A DNA stretch of 64,000 nt from Streptomyces canus. Lineage in GTDB: Bacteria; Actinomycetota; Actinomycetes; Streptomycetales; Streptomycetaceae. The notes beneath the pieces were generated by a model. It was given only the letters and a program-made list of their open reading frames with translations. It had not been told where the DNA came from and did no database searches. The first letter of the stretch is position 1; the number at the start of each line of letters is the position of its first letter. The stretch covers positions 9,424,001 to 9,488,000 of the forward strand of contig NZ_JAUSWW010000001.1 of assembly GCF_030815415.1 (NCBI RefSeq), in the 5' to 3' direction. Below, in pieces: positions 52,200 through 61,515 of this stretch. A program made the translations under genes and the position numbers.

Positions 52200-54103
52200 T
52201 CATGGCGCCGACATTTCCGAGGCCGGATCCACCGTGGATGCCTCCTGCACCTCGATGTGCGAGCCCATGATGACCGTGCGGTCGCGGGGGAGGCTGAAGT
52301 ACTCGGCGGCGTCAGCCGTGATGCAGGAGGTGGCGATGAACAGCCGCTTGGGCCGGGTCGAGCATGGCCAGGGTGCCGGGAACGTCCGGTGTCTCCATGT
52401 AGCCGAGCGGGCAGTGACATGGACGATCCCGTCGTCGGCGTAGCCGAGGTCGTCCACGACGATCCGCTGCTCGGCGGGCACCTGGGGCACGGGCTCGGTT
52501 TTGATGGAGAGGATCACGACCTGCTCGTGCCGCACGTGGTTGTGCTCGACGTTGGCCCGCATGGCGAGCGGTGCGGTCTCCTTGTCCCGGTTGAGGAAGA
52601 CGGCGGTGCCGGGAACCCGGCGCGTGACGGCCTCGCCGCTTCGGAGGTCGTCGACGAACTCGGGCAGCGATCCTTCGGCGCGGGCCCGCTGTTCGGTGAC
52701 CAGTTCGCGGCCGCGCTGCCAGGTCGTCATGACGGTGAAGGCCGTGAGGCCGATGAGCAGCGGCAGCCAGGCGCCGTGCACGAGCTTGGTCATGTTGGCC
52801 GCCACGAACAGCAGGTCCACGAAGAGGAGCAGGCCTCCGCCGATGCCGATCAGCCACGTGGGCGTGCCCCACTTGGCGTGGGCGACGTACAGGAACAGCA
52901 GGGTGGTGATGGTGATGGTGCCGGTGACCGCCATGCCGAAGGCGTAGGCCAGCTCCGCGGAGGAGCGGAAGGCGAAGACCAGGGTGAGGACCGAGACCAT
53001 CAGCAGCCAGTTGATCCAGGGGACGTAGATCTGGCCGATGGTCGATTCGGAAGTGTGGGCGATGCGCAGCCTCGGCAGATAGCCCAGCTGGGCGGCCTGG
53101 GAGGCGACCGAGTACGCGCCGGTGATCACGGCCTGCGAGGCGATCACGGTCGCCGCCGTCGCGAGCAGGACCATCGGCCAGCGCCCCCAGTCGGGTACGA
53201 GCAGGAAGAACGGGCTGCTGATGTTGTCCGGATCTTCGAGGATCAGGGCGCCCTGACCCATGTAGCTCAGGACGCAGGCGGGCAGTACGAGGCACAGCCA
53301 GCCCCGGGTGATCGCCCGGCGGCCGAAGCGGCCCATGCCGGCGTAGAGCGCCTCGGCGCCCGTGACGGCGAGCACGATCGCGGCCAGGGCGAAGAACGCG
53401 GTGCCCCAGTGGCCGAACAGGAAGCCCGACGCATACGTCGGAGACAGCGCCCTGAGGATGCCCGGATGGTCGGTGATGCCGACGACGCCGCACGTGCCGA
53501 TGGCCAGGAACCAGACGATCATGACCGGCCCGAACACCCGTCCCACCGCCGCCGTTCCCCTGCGCTGCACCAGGAAGAGGAGCACGAGGATCACCGCGGT
53601 GATGGGCACGACCGCGTCCTTCAGGGATGGCTCGACGACCTTGAGTCCCTCGACCGCGGACAGCACCGAGATCGCGGGAGTGATCATGCTGTCGCCGAAG
53701 AAGAGCGACGCGCCGAAGATGCCGAGCGCGGCCAGGACGACGGCCGCTCTGCGACCCCGCTGGGAACTCCATCGTCGCAGCAGGGGCTGATGAGCGCCAT
53801 GATGCCGCCCTCGCCGTCGTTGTCGGCGCGCATCGCCAGCAGGATGTAGGTGACCGTGACGATGATCATCACCGACCAGAACACCAGCGACACCACCCCG
53901 TACACGTTGTCCGTGCTGACCGGGACGGGGTGTGGGTCGGCGGGGTTGAACACCGTCTGGAGCGTGTAGATCGGGCTGGTCCCGATGTCACCGAAGACCA
54001 TCCCGAGCGCACCGATGACCACGGCCAGACGCACCGTGTCACGCGCTCTCGCTCGCGACGCGGCTCCGTCGTCCGACTCGGTTCCCTGCCGGTGCTCGGC
54101 CAT
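52200..54103 (-). pseudogene. kup: Kup-type potassium transporter, broken by frameshifts and a deletion
   Basis: ATG 54103 follows AGGAGG and encodes the normal Kup start (LGMVFGDIGTSPIYTLQTVF). At the CCCC run near 53783-53786 one base is missing, so the chain shifts and stops at 53684. The correct frame continues as an open stretch to 52200 with FGDSMITPAISVLSA, LVTEQRARAEGSLP and other Kup blocks. A second shift occurs near 52406: the HVTAR strand should continue as GYMETPDVPG, which is in the next frame. About 30 residues are then missing before KRLFIATSC. Three lesions, one a deletion, make this a real pseudogene rather than a mere reading error. Confidence 0.85.
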
Positions 54104-54240
54104 GGCGCTCCTCCTGGGGACCGCCGATCTGCGGACCCGGGGCACGGAGCGGACGATACAGATCCCGTGGCCGCACGCTCGGCAGGGGCGGCACCCATCG
54201 CCCCGGAGCCTGACGACGGTGCGCACGACCGGCAAGGTGG

Positions 54241-54648
54241 TCAGGTGCTGCGTGGACCGCCGGAGGCCCGGCGCCGCCGAACCGTGTACGCACCTGCCAG
54301 CGCAACGGCCCCGACGACAAGGCCGACGCCGAGCACCACTTCGAAGTCGGCGGGTCCCGTGCCGCCTCCGACGCCGCCCTGGACGCCGCGGGTGGGGAGA
54401 GCGGTGACGGCCACCGCGGCCGCGGTGCTCCTGCGGGGGAGGACCTCGCAGGCGATGCCGTCGTCCGGTCCCTGGTCCTCGTCCAGCCGGTACGGGTCGC
54501 TGAGGTTGCGGTCGAACTCCGCTTGCGCGTCCTCCTGGTAGACGAAGTCACTGCAGTTCAGGTCGGCTTGAGCGTGTGCGAGGCCGTTGAGCGGGCCGGT
54601 GGCGAGGATGACCGTCGCGGCGAGGACGCAGGTGGTGCGTATTCCCAT
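54241..54648 (-). CDS. secreted or surface Excalibur-type calcium-binding protein with C-terminal membrane helix
   Basis: 135 aa. A signal peptide (about 1-27, ending HAQA) leads into the Excalibur region LNCSDFVYQEDAQAEFD and DEDQGPDDGIACEVLP: two cysteines and an Asp-rich loop, in the order of the family (normally DLDxDxDGIACE). A loop with five acidic residues may bind calcium. A C-terminal helix (VVLGVGLVVGAVALAGAYTV) plus RRRR anchors it in the membrane. ATG 54648 fits AAGGAG six bases upstream, better than ATG 54654. Confidence 0.85.
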   Translation of the reverse strand: MGIRTTCVLAATVILATGPLNGLAHAQADLNCSDFVYQEDAQAEFDRNLSDPYRLDEDQGPDDGIACEVLPRRSTAAAVAVTALPTRGVQGGVGGGTGPADFEVVLGVGLVVGAVALAGAYTVRRRRASGGPRST

Positions 54649-54844
54649 GAACATCTCCTTGAGGGTGGTGGTCGTCACCGTGACCCTAGGAACGCAGCCC
54701 ATGTCCGGCGCGCGCTGCTGCGCTGAATGGCGGCGCGAAACGCACGGCGCAGAAGCAGCGCGAAGCCCGCTCGGCTGCGGCTTCCGGGCCAGGATGGGTG
54801 GACCTGCGGTGTTTGTTCGGCGCCCAGACGTGTACGCGTAAGGC

Positions 54845-56389
54845 ATGACCGAGTCGCAGCAGGAAACAGAGCGCAAGTACGAGGCCCCGTCGGCTGACGA
54901 CACGACCTGGCTGCCCGACCTCGCCGGTGTGGGCGGGATCGCGTCCGTCGTGGACCGGGGCACCGAGGATCTGGACGCCGTGTACTACGACACCGTCGAC
55001 CTGCGTCTGGCCGGCGCCTCGGTCACGCTCCGCAGGAGGACGGGCGGGACGGACGCGGGTTGGCATCTCAAGCTGCCGCTGTCGGGAGACAGCCGGGAAG
55101 AGGTGCGGGCCCCGCTCTCCGACACCCTTCCGGACGCGCTGCGCGACCTGGCTCTCTCCCGTACCCGGGGGGCGGAGCTGCGGCCGGTCGTCCGGATCCG
55201 TTCCACTCGTGGTGTGCGGCAGCTCGTCGGTTCGCAGGGCGCCGTCCTCGCCGAGCTGAGCATCGACGCGGTCCGTGCCGAGGCACTGCTGGCCACCGGC
55301 ACGCGCGCCACCTCCTGGACCGAGATGGAGGTCGAGCTCGCACCGGACGCCGATCCGGCCCTTTTGGACGTCGTGGACAAGACGCTGCGCAAGAGCGGCG
55401 TGCATCGTGCCGACTCTCCGTCCAAGCTGGCCCGGGCCCTGGAGGAGACGGCGGTCGGAGCGCCCCGGGTGCCGGACGCACCCGCCGGAGAGACCGTGGT
55501 CCGCGGATCCGCCGGCGAAGCGGTCCTCGGATATGTGGCCGAACAGATCCGCACCCTGGTGGCGCTGGACCCCGCGGTACGGCGTGACGTGCCCGACTCC
55601 GTGCACAAGATGCGCGTCGCCGCTCGTCGGCTGCGCAGTGTCCTGCGTTCCTACCGTCCGGTCCTGGACCGGAAGACCACTGATCCGCTCCGCAAGGAGC
55701 TCAAGTGGCTGGGCGGTGAGCTGGGCGCGGAACGCGACCAGGAGGTCCTTCTGGCACGGCTGAGTACGAAGGTCGAGGCGGTGCCTGCAGAGTTGGCCTT
55801 CGGGCCCGTTTCGGCACGGCTGCAGATCTGGGACGCCGACAAGAGTTCCAAGGCCCGGCGGCGCACTCTCGACGCCCTGAAATCAGACCGCTACCTGGCC
55901 CTTCTGGACTCACTGACAACGCTCACGGAACGGCCCCCGCTCCGCGCCAAGGCCGCCCGGAAACCGAAGAAGGTCACGGCCAAGGCCATCGTGAAGGACT
56001 ACGGCCGGCTGTCCGCCCGCATGACACACGCGCTGGACCTCTCGCCGGGCCCGGATCGCGACAGGGCCCTTCACGAGGCCCGCAAGGCGGCCAAACGGAC
56101 GCGGTACGCCACGGAGCCGGCGCGTGCCGCCCTCGGAAAGCCCGCCAAGCGTCTCGGCAAGCGGGTCAAGGCTGTCCAGAAGGTGCTCGGGGACCACCAG
56201 GACAGCGTCGTGGCACGGGATGCCCTGCGGAAGATCGCCCTGGCAGCCCACGTGGCCGGCGAAACCGGCTTCGTCTGGGGTCTGCTGTACGGACAGGAGC
56301 AAGCCGTGGCCGACCGGCGCGAACGGGAGCTGCCGGCCGTATGGGCCGACGCGTCGCGGAGCGGCCTGCGCAAGGCGCTCGACCACTGA
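54845..56389 (+). CDS. CYTH and CHAD domain protein
   Basis: 514 aa. The N-terminal CYTH domain begins with ETERKYE, the ExExK signature of triphosphate-binding tunnels, and includes LRRRTGG and WHLKLPL. The second half is a CHAD helical domain with regularly spaced His and basic residues (SVHKMRVAARRLRSVLRSYR, LHEARKAAKRTRYATEPA). CHAD domains bind polyphosphate and CYTH acts on triphosphates, so the protein may handle polyphosphate. The stop overlaps the truncated end of the ABC remnant on the other strand. Confidence 0.92.
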   Translation: MTESQQETERKYEAPSADDTTWLPDLAGVGGIASVVDRGTEDLDAVYYDTVDLRLAGASVTLRRRTGGTDAGWHLKLPLSGDSREEVRAPLSDTLPDALRDLALSRTRGAELRPVVRIRSTRGVRQLVGSQGAVLAELSIDAVRAEALLATGTRATSWTEMEVELAPDADPALLDVVDKTLRKSGVHRADSPSKLARALEETAVGAPRVPDAPAGETVVRGSAGEAVLGYVAEQIRTLVALDPAVRRDVPDSVHKMRVAARRLRSVLRSYRPVLDRKTTDPLRKELKWLGGELGAERDQEVLLARLSTKVEAVPAELAFGPVSARLQIWDADKSSKARRRTLDALKSDRYLALLDSLTTLTERPPLRAKAARKPKKVTAKAIVKDYGRLSARMTHALDLSPGPDRDRALHEARKAAKRTRYATEPARAALGKPAKRLGKRVKAVQKVLGDHQDSVVARDALRKIALAAHVAGETGFVWGLLYGQEQAVADRRERELPAVWADASRSGLRKALDH

Positions 56390-57184
56390 GTGCCAGTTCG
56401 GTTCCGTCCAGTTCGACGGCCCCGGTGTCCGGGTCGGCGCGGCGGCTCAGACAGCGCAGCAGCGCCGTCGCGTCGGCCGGATCGGTGGCGATGACACCGA
56501 CCGCCTCGCCGGGCGTGATGTCGAGATCGACGTCGCGCAGTGGCCCGTACGACAGACCGCGCAACCGCAGCCGGCCCTCCACCCGCTGCGGCACGGTGCT
56601 TGTGGCGGACGGTCTTGACGCTACGGCGTGGTCGCCACCGAGGACTTCGGCGATACGGGCGGCGGACGCGCGGCCTTGGGCCAACGTCGCGTTGACCCAG
56701 GAGAACTCGGAGAGCGGACCGATGAGGAACAGCGCCAGCGCGACGGAGGTGACCAGCTCGCCGAGGCCGATGTCGCCGCGTGCGGCCAGGCGTCCGCCGA
56801 CGAGCACGACCAGGGCCAGGAACGCGCCGGTGAGCATGGTCACGACCCCGCTCTGCCAGGCCTCGGCGCGGCCGCGCGCAAGGTGGCGGTGAGCGAGTCC
56901 CGGCTCACCCGCCGGTAGCGGGCGACGGCCGCCTGCTCGGCGCCGATGCCCTTGAGTACGCGCAGCCCGGCCACGAGGTCCGCCGCGACGCCCGAGGCGC
57001 GCGCCGCGCGCTCCTGCTCGGTCTCGCTGCGCCGCTCCAGCGGTTTGCTCAGCAGGTGGACCAGCCACAGCACCAGGGGGGTACCCAACAGGACGAGGAG
57101 CCCGAGGGGCACGGACACCCGCAGCAGCACGACCGCGCCGACCGCCAGGCCGGTCGTGGCCGCGACGCCGACGACGAGAGCCAT
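56390..57184 (-). pseudogene. truncated ABC exporter (fused membrane and ATPase type)
   Basis: A membrane domain fragment starts near 57184 (GLAVGAVVLLRVSVPLGLLVLL, then SETEQERAARASGVAADLV) and changes frame near 56880, where the RAARAEAWQSGV region is in another frame. It then runs through SWVNATLAQGRASAARIAEV into the start of the nucleotide-binding domain (LRLRGLSYGPLRDVDLDITPGEAVG). Walker A is degenerate (TDPADATALLRC), and the rest, with signature and Walker B, is missing at 56390, exactly where the CHAD gene ends. The N-terminus is missing too. It is a remnant. Confidence 0.75.
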
Positions 57185-57484
57185 GGTCCCGCGGTCATGA
57201 GCTGTCGGCCACGGATGTCACCGTGGCGTACGAGGGCGTGGTTGTCGTGCATGGCGCACTGACGGCCCACCAGGGCGCGTGCCGCGTGGGGTGCCACCAG
57301 GCCCACGAACCGACGCGGCGGGCGTCCTCGGTGGCCACGTTCGCCGCGGCGGTCACGGAGGCACCTTCGCCGGCGCGGGCGCCGAAGCGGAAACTGAACG
57401 ACAGCCCGACGTAGACGATGGGCTGCTAGAGATGGGCGGCAGATGGATTTGATAGGCACGGTCATGCGCCCCGAACCCGCTTAG
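57185..57484. other. decayed DNA between two remnants
   Basis: About 300 bases with no complete gene. The minus frames show fragments such as YVGLSFSFRFGARAGEG near 57400 that do not connect to a known domain. Probably scrambled remains of a longer lost region. Confidence 0.4.
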
Positions 57485-58013
57485 TGTGACACCGCGTTTT
57501 GGCCCGTGACGGCTCCGTCGTCGCGGACTACGTCGACCTCGAGACGCGGACGAACCCCGATGGTCGCGAGCAGTACTCCAACCCGTTCAACCGTGGTGTG
57601 CACCACGGGCGGCACCACCTCCACGGAGTTCGTGATGCCGACGATCGAGAACGACCGCGACGGGGTGCCCACCGGTATCGCCCGGGCCGCCGACGGCACG
57701 ACCTACGTCGCGGGCCTTGGCGTCTACGCGGGCCAGTCGCGGATCTACAAGGTCGGCCCCAACGGCCCCGAGGCCTGGGTCTCCGGCCTGACCAACGTGG
57801 TGGACCTCGCCGTCGCCCCGAACGGCGATCTGATCGCTCTGACGTACACCCCGGGCTACATCGGGAACCCGCCGCAGCCGAGCAAGGTCCTGAAGATAGA
57901 CCCCGCCACCAAGGCGGTCACCGAGATCCCGACCGGCGACAAGGTGATCATGGGGGCCGGGCTCGACGTCAACCGCAACGGCCAGATCCTCGGTGTCAGT
58001 AGGTCAGGCTCAG
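57485..58013 (+). pseudogene. ScyD/ScyE-family beta-propeller protein remnant
   Basis: The first part (DGSVVADYVDLETRTNPDG, then SNPFN) is in one frame and matches the ScyD/ScyE type. A piece is then missing, and from about 57607 the next frame carries IENDRDGVPTGIARAADGT, then VYAGQSRIYKVGPNGPEAWV and YIGNPPQPSKVLKIDP, all propeller-like repeats. It ends abruptly near 58000 without the family's C-terminus, and the signal peptide is absent. Decay by deletion and frameshift is clear. Confidence 0.72.
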
Positions 58014-58137
58014 CAGCTCGCCGTCGGTTCCTCGGGCGTTGTTGACGATGACGGTGCGACCAGCACCGGAGGGGCCGTTCATGCATCCCGACGACCCCGA
58101 CGAGAGCGGCCAAGGCCCATCTCGCGCGCAAAAGGCT

Positions 58138-58310
58138 TTGAGCGAGCCCGCACCCCGATGCTACTTTCGCGGTGGACCGTGAAGTCGTCGTATGGAGGTG
58201 AGCCCCGTGAACACAGTTACCCATGGGTGCTCCCCCAACCCGTCACGGTCCGGCGGCTGACGATCGGTGTCGCCAGGAGCGCCTGAGATCGAGGCACTCC
58301 TGGAGGGAGA
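58138..58310 (+). promoter_or_regulatory. structured leader B with 17-codon leader ORF, upstream of GNAT-infA
   Basis: TTGAGC (58138-58143) and GCTACT (58160-58165) are again 16 bases apart. Leader GTG 58207 follows GGAGG and stops at TGA 58258-58260, exactly 17 sense codons as in leader A. The nucleotides ATGGGTGCTCCCC are identical to leader A but in a different reading frame. GGTGCTCC (58226-58233) pairs with GGAGCGCC (58276-58283), and GGCGGC (58252-58257) with GTCGCC (58269-58274). The leader stop codon is again at the loop. The inner stem differs in sequence from leader A but still pairs, so structure rather than peptide is conserved. Confidence 0.6.
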
Positions 58311-58315
58311 CTCCG

Positions 58316-59104
58316 ATGAACACAAAACCTTTCACCTCAGGCCTGGGCGAGAACGCCGTGATGATCACGCGCGTCGCGGACAGGCAATGGCACGCACTCG
58401 ACGACGACCTGGTGGTCGGTCGCGGGCACGCGGTGCACCGGCCCGACGGACGCTTGTTCGTCAGCATCGACGCCTGGCACGACGCCGTCTTCGACCGTCT
58501 CGCCGAAGCGATGCTGACGCAACTGCCCTCCCCGCTGCACACGGTGGTCGACGAAGCCGACGTCGACCTGATGGCCGGCTGGCGGCGGGCCGGGTTCACG
58601 ATCCGGCGCCGCGAGTGGGAGTACGCCGTACCGACCGACCCCCGTGCCACAGGGCTCGACGAAGTCCTGCCGCCGGGCGTGACGATCGTGCCCGCCGGTC
58701 AGGCGGACGAGGACCTGCTGAGGGCGGTGGACCGTGCGATCCGTGACGAGGTCGAGGCGACCGTCGGGTGGCAGTCGATGCCCGCGGAGGTGATTCCGCG
58801 CCCCGAAGGCGACACCATCGTCGACCCGTCGAAGTACGCGGTCGCCGCGGCGCCCGGCCGCTACCTGGGCCTGATCCGGGTGGTGACGGTGATCCGGCCG
58901 CGCATCGGACTGATCGCGGTCCGGGCCGGCGAGCAGCGCCGCGGCATCGGGCGGGCACTGCTGGCCCACACGCTGGGGACGCTGCACCGTTCCGGGTTCA
59001 CTGAGGCCTGGACCGAGGTCCAGGAGTCCAACCACGCGGCCTCGGCGCTGTTCGAGGGCATCGGCGCCCGGCCGATGAGCAGCAACCTGGAGCTGGTGCG
59101 ATGA
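58316..59104 (+). CDS. GNAT-family N-acetyltransferase
   Basis: 262 aa. The C-terminal GNAT core is IGLIAVRAGEQRRGIGRALLA, with the acetyl-CoA loop QRRGIGRA, followed by WTEVQESNHAASALFEGIGA. The N-terminal part (about 1-110) has a second, weaker GNAT-like half (DHAVFDRL-like DAVFDRLAEAML). It could acetylate a small amine or a protein. ATG 58316 follows GGAGGGAG. It overlaps infA by four bases (ATGA), so the two are translated together, and the shared leader B precedes it. Confidence 0.87.
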   Translation: MNTKPFTSGLGENAVMITRVADRQWHALDDDLVVGRGHAVHRPDGRLFVSIDAWHDAVFDRLAEAMLTQLPSPLHTVVDEADVDLMAGWRRAGFTIRRREWEYAVPTDPRATGLDEVLPPGVTIVPAGQADEDLLRAVDRAIRDEVEATVGWQSMPAEVIPRPEGDTIVDPSKYAVAAAPGRYLGLIRVVTVIRPRIGLIAVRAGEQRRGIGRALLAHTLGTLHRSGFTEAWTEVQESNHAASALFEGIGARPMSSNLELVR

Positions 59105-59325
59105 CGAAGAGCAAGAACGTCATCGAAGTCGAGGGCAAGGTCGTCGAGTGCCTGCGCAGCGCCATGTTCACCGTGCAGCTCGAGAACGGCCACCAGGTGC
59201 TCGCGCACATCAGCGGGAAGATCCGCAAGAACTACATCAAGATCATGCTGGAGGACCGGGTGCTGGTGGAACTCCCGCCGTACGACCTGACGCGCGGCCG
59301 GATCGTGTTCCGGTACCGGAACTAG
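59101..59325 (+). CDS. infA: translation initiation factor IF-1 (paralogue)
   Basis: 74 aa, one S1/OB-fold domain. It has the complete IF-1 chain: IEVEGKVVECLRSAMFTVQL, VLAHISGKIRKNYIKIM and DRVLVELPPYDLTRGRIVFRY. The main Streptomyces infA lies in the ribosomal protein region near rpmJ; this one is next to a GNAT gene and without ribosomal neighbours, so it is a second copy or a stress paralogue. A hairpin follows. Confidence 0.95.
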   Translation: MTKSKNVIEVEGKVVECLRSAMFTVQLENGHQVLAHISGKIRKNYIKIMLEDRVLVELPPYDLTRGRIVFRYRN

Positions 59326-59359
59326 CGGCGGCCGGTACCTTCCGCGACAACTGATCCCG

Positions 59360-59394
59360 AGGCCCCGGTCACCGCGCTTGCCTGACCGGGGCCT
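59360..59394. terminator. terminator after infA
   Basis: AGGCCCCGGTCA pairs perfectly with TGACCGGGGCCT around an 11-base loop, between converging genes at 59325 and 59426. Confidence 0.8.
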
Positions 59395-59425
59395 TGATGA
59401 GGGCCCGGGTTCGCGTCCCGTCGCC

Positions 59426-60046
59426 TCAACTCTCCGGGGCTTGCGACCGCACAGACTTCCGAGCCCTGGCACGGGGACCCCAGGGGGTGTTCGCCACGGT
59501 CGCAGGGGAGGCGAGCCCCAGAGCGGCGTTGTCCTTGCCCTCCCGCATGTGGTCCAGCCAACGTTCGTACCAGGCGAGGAAGTCGGAGGCCGAGGAGACG
59601 TTCGGCGGCCAGAAGCCGTCCGCGTTGCCGACGAGGACGCGGCCGGTGAGGGGACCGGTCACGCCGATGAGGCACAGGTCGGTGCCGCCCATCTCGACGA
59701 TGTGGAGGAACAGGTCTCCTCGCAGCGCTTCCGGATGGCTCACGTGATGGAACCCCCGCGGGGCGCCGTCCGGAGGCTGCCGGTCCATGGTGTACAGCCT
59801 GCACTCCTCCAGCGGAAGCAGACCGCCGAAGGGGCCGGCACCGCTGCCCCCGAGCTCGACAAGGAACTCTCGGTAGGCCGACGGCAATGCGATGTGGTGT
59901 TCGCCCTCGAAGGCGTCCACCCGCGCGGCCCTGATACGCGGGCCGACGCGAAATCCGTGACACTCTGCGCCCGACGAATAGCTGCGCTGCACCTGGTACG
60001 GCACCTTCGCCAGCTTGGAGCGTATGCGCGATATGCGGGAGTCCAT
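59426..60046 (-). CDS. SMI1/KNR4-family protein
   Basis: 206 aa. The SMI1/KNR4 (SUKH) core is HIALPSAYREFLVELGGSGAGPF, then GDLFLHIVEMGGTDLCLIGV and FLAWYERWLDHM. In bacteria such proteins often act as immunity proteins for nuclease or other toxins, or as binding modules; no toxin gene is nearby. ATG 60046 is the best start, with GAGAAG a little far upstream. Confidence 0.78.
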   Translation of the reverse strand: MDSRISRIRSKLAKVPYQVQRSYSSGAECHGFRVGPRIRAARVDAFEGEHHIALPSAYREFLVELGGSGAGPFGGLLPLEECRLYTMDRQPPDGAPRGFHHVSHPEALRGDLFLHIVEMGGTDLCLIGVTGPLTGRVLVGNADGFWPPNVSSASDFLAWYERWLDHMREGKDNAALGLASPATVANTPWGPRARARKSVRSQAPES

Positions 60047-60175
60047 CGGAGGATCGCTTCTCTCGTCCGCCGCCACTGTACAGCGGCACCTGAACGACAC
60101 CGGAGCGCTTCGCGAGTCGCCGGCGGAGGGTGGCCTCGCGAACGGCGGATCTCGGCTTGGCTACGGTTGCCTCGC

Positions 60176-61093
60176 ATGACCCATACCGAGATCGAGATCA
60201 CGGCGGAGCTGGTCCGGGACTTGCTGCGTGACCAGCACCCTGACCTGGCCGATCACCCCCTGAAGCTCGGCGCGCTGGGGTGGGACAACCAGCTGTGGCG
60301 CCTCGGAGACGACCTCGCCGTCCGGCTGCCCTGGGCGACGCAGTCCGCGGACGACCTGCTGCGCAAGGAGCACACCTGGCTGCCGTCGCTCGCCCCGCAC
60401 CTTCCGCTGCCGGTCCCGGTCCCGCAGCGCCTCGGTGAGCCCTCCGAGCGGTTTCCGCGCCCCTGGATCGTCACCACCTGGGTGCCGGGCGAGCCCGCCG
60501 ACCGTGCCCCGGCCACACGTGCCGTGGAGGCGGCCGACGCCCTGGCCGCCTTCCTGACGGCTCTGCACCGACCCGCGCCCACCGGGGCTCCCGCCGGCCG
60601 CGACCGGGGCGGGCCGTTGGCCGACCATGCCGAGGGGTTCGCCAGGATGTTCGGCTCGGCCACCGAGCTGGGGCTGATCCGCGACCCGGACGCCGTCCGC
60701 GCGGTCTGGGAAGACGCCGTCGCGGCCCCCGACTGGGCGGGTCCGGACCTGTGGCTCCATGGCGACCTGCATCCGGCCAACGTGCTCACCGCGGACGGCA
60801 CCATCTGCGGTGTGATCGACTTCGGTGACCTCTTCGCCGGCGATCCGGCCTGCGACCTAGCCGCCCCGTGGATACTCCTGCCGGACGGCGCCGTCGACGG
60901 CTTCTACGACACCTACCGCCCGACCCCGGACGCCGCGACCCTGCGCCGCGCCCGCGGCTGGGCGGTGCTGCGTGCCCTCGCCTGCATCCACATCGCGGAC
61001 GCCGGCGTCCACGGCCGCCCCGGCGGCAAGCCCACCTGGGGCCCACCCGCCCACGCCGCACTACGCCGCCTGACCGCGACGGCCCACCGCTGA
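60176..61093 (+). CDS. aminoglycoside phosphotransferase-like kinase (APH family)
   Basis: 305 aa. The kinase-like core has LAVRLPW for the ATP lysine region (the Lys is replaced by Arg), the Brenner motif HGDLHPANVL and the magnesium motif VIDFGDLFAGDPACDL. Members phosphorylate aminoglycosides or other small alcohols such as macrolides or choline. The gene has no biosynthetic neighbours, so it may be a resistance or metabolic kinase of unknown substrate. ATG 60176. Confidence 0.88.
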   Translation: MTHTEIEITAELVRDLLRDQHPDLADHPLKLGALGWDNQLWRLGDDLAVRLPWATQSADDLLRKEHTWLPSLAPHLPLPVPVPQRLGEPSERFPRPWIVTTWVPGEPADRAPATRAVEAADALAAFLTALHRPAPTGAPAGRDRGGPLADHAEGFARMFGSATELGLIRDPDAVRAVWEDAVAAPDWAGPDLWLHGDLHPANVLTADGTICGVIDFGDLFAGDPACDLAAPWILLPDGAVDGFYDTYRPTPDAATLRRARGWAVLRALACIHIADAGVHGRPGGKPTWGPPAHAALRRLTATAHR

Positions 61094-61140
61094 CCCCACC
61101 CTGGCCGAGGTGACCTGGGCCCGGTGGGCGGATACGACTG

Positions 61141-61170
61141 CGGCCCCCTTCCGGAAAGGAAAGGGGGCCG
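61141..61170 (-). terminator. terminator of the initiator tRNA gene
   Basis: CGGCCCCCTT pairs with AAGGGGGCCG (10 bases) just downstream of the tRNA on its strand, with a 10-base loop. It also lies 47 bases after the kinase gene on the other strand. Confidence 0.7.
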
Positions 61171-61176
61171 GGTCAC

Positions 61177-61253
61177 TGGTAGCGGGGACAGGATTTGAAC
61201 CTGCGACCTCTGGGTTATGAGCCCAGCGAGCTACCGAGCTGCTCCACCCCGCG
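61177..61253 (-). tRNA. initiator tRNA-fMet (CAT)
   Basis: 77 bases with encoded CCA. The anticodon is CAT in the loop CTCATAA, flanked by three G-C pairs (GGG/CCC), and the first base pair is mismatched (C1 and T72). Both are initiator-specific features. The D and T arms (AGCTCGGTAGCTC; AGGTTCAAATCCT) are normal. No integrase or attachment duplication was seen nearby. Confidence 0.95.
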
Positions 61254-61515
61254 TCGGTACCCACAGCCTACGCCATCCAGGGGGTGGAGATTTACCAGCG
61301 CCCCGGCGTCACGGCGAGGGGCCCGGTCGACACCCCAACCGGGCCGCAGTCAGACGGAATTGAACGACCTGGTGACGCCCTTCGTCAGAGCCGGAGGCTG
61401 TGTGCGGGGCAGCAATGTGGTCCGCCGCAAGAAAATGTGCGCGCCGATGTCGATCCAGGCAGGCTGTGTTCGACGCAGGGGTGAGAGAAGGCCACCAACA
61501 CGAGAGGTGAAGGCC

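Noticed and set aside
61177..61253. Possible integration site at the tRNA gene
   Set aside because: No integrase, no repeated tRNA end and no foreign-looking segment were found beside it.
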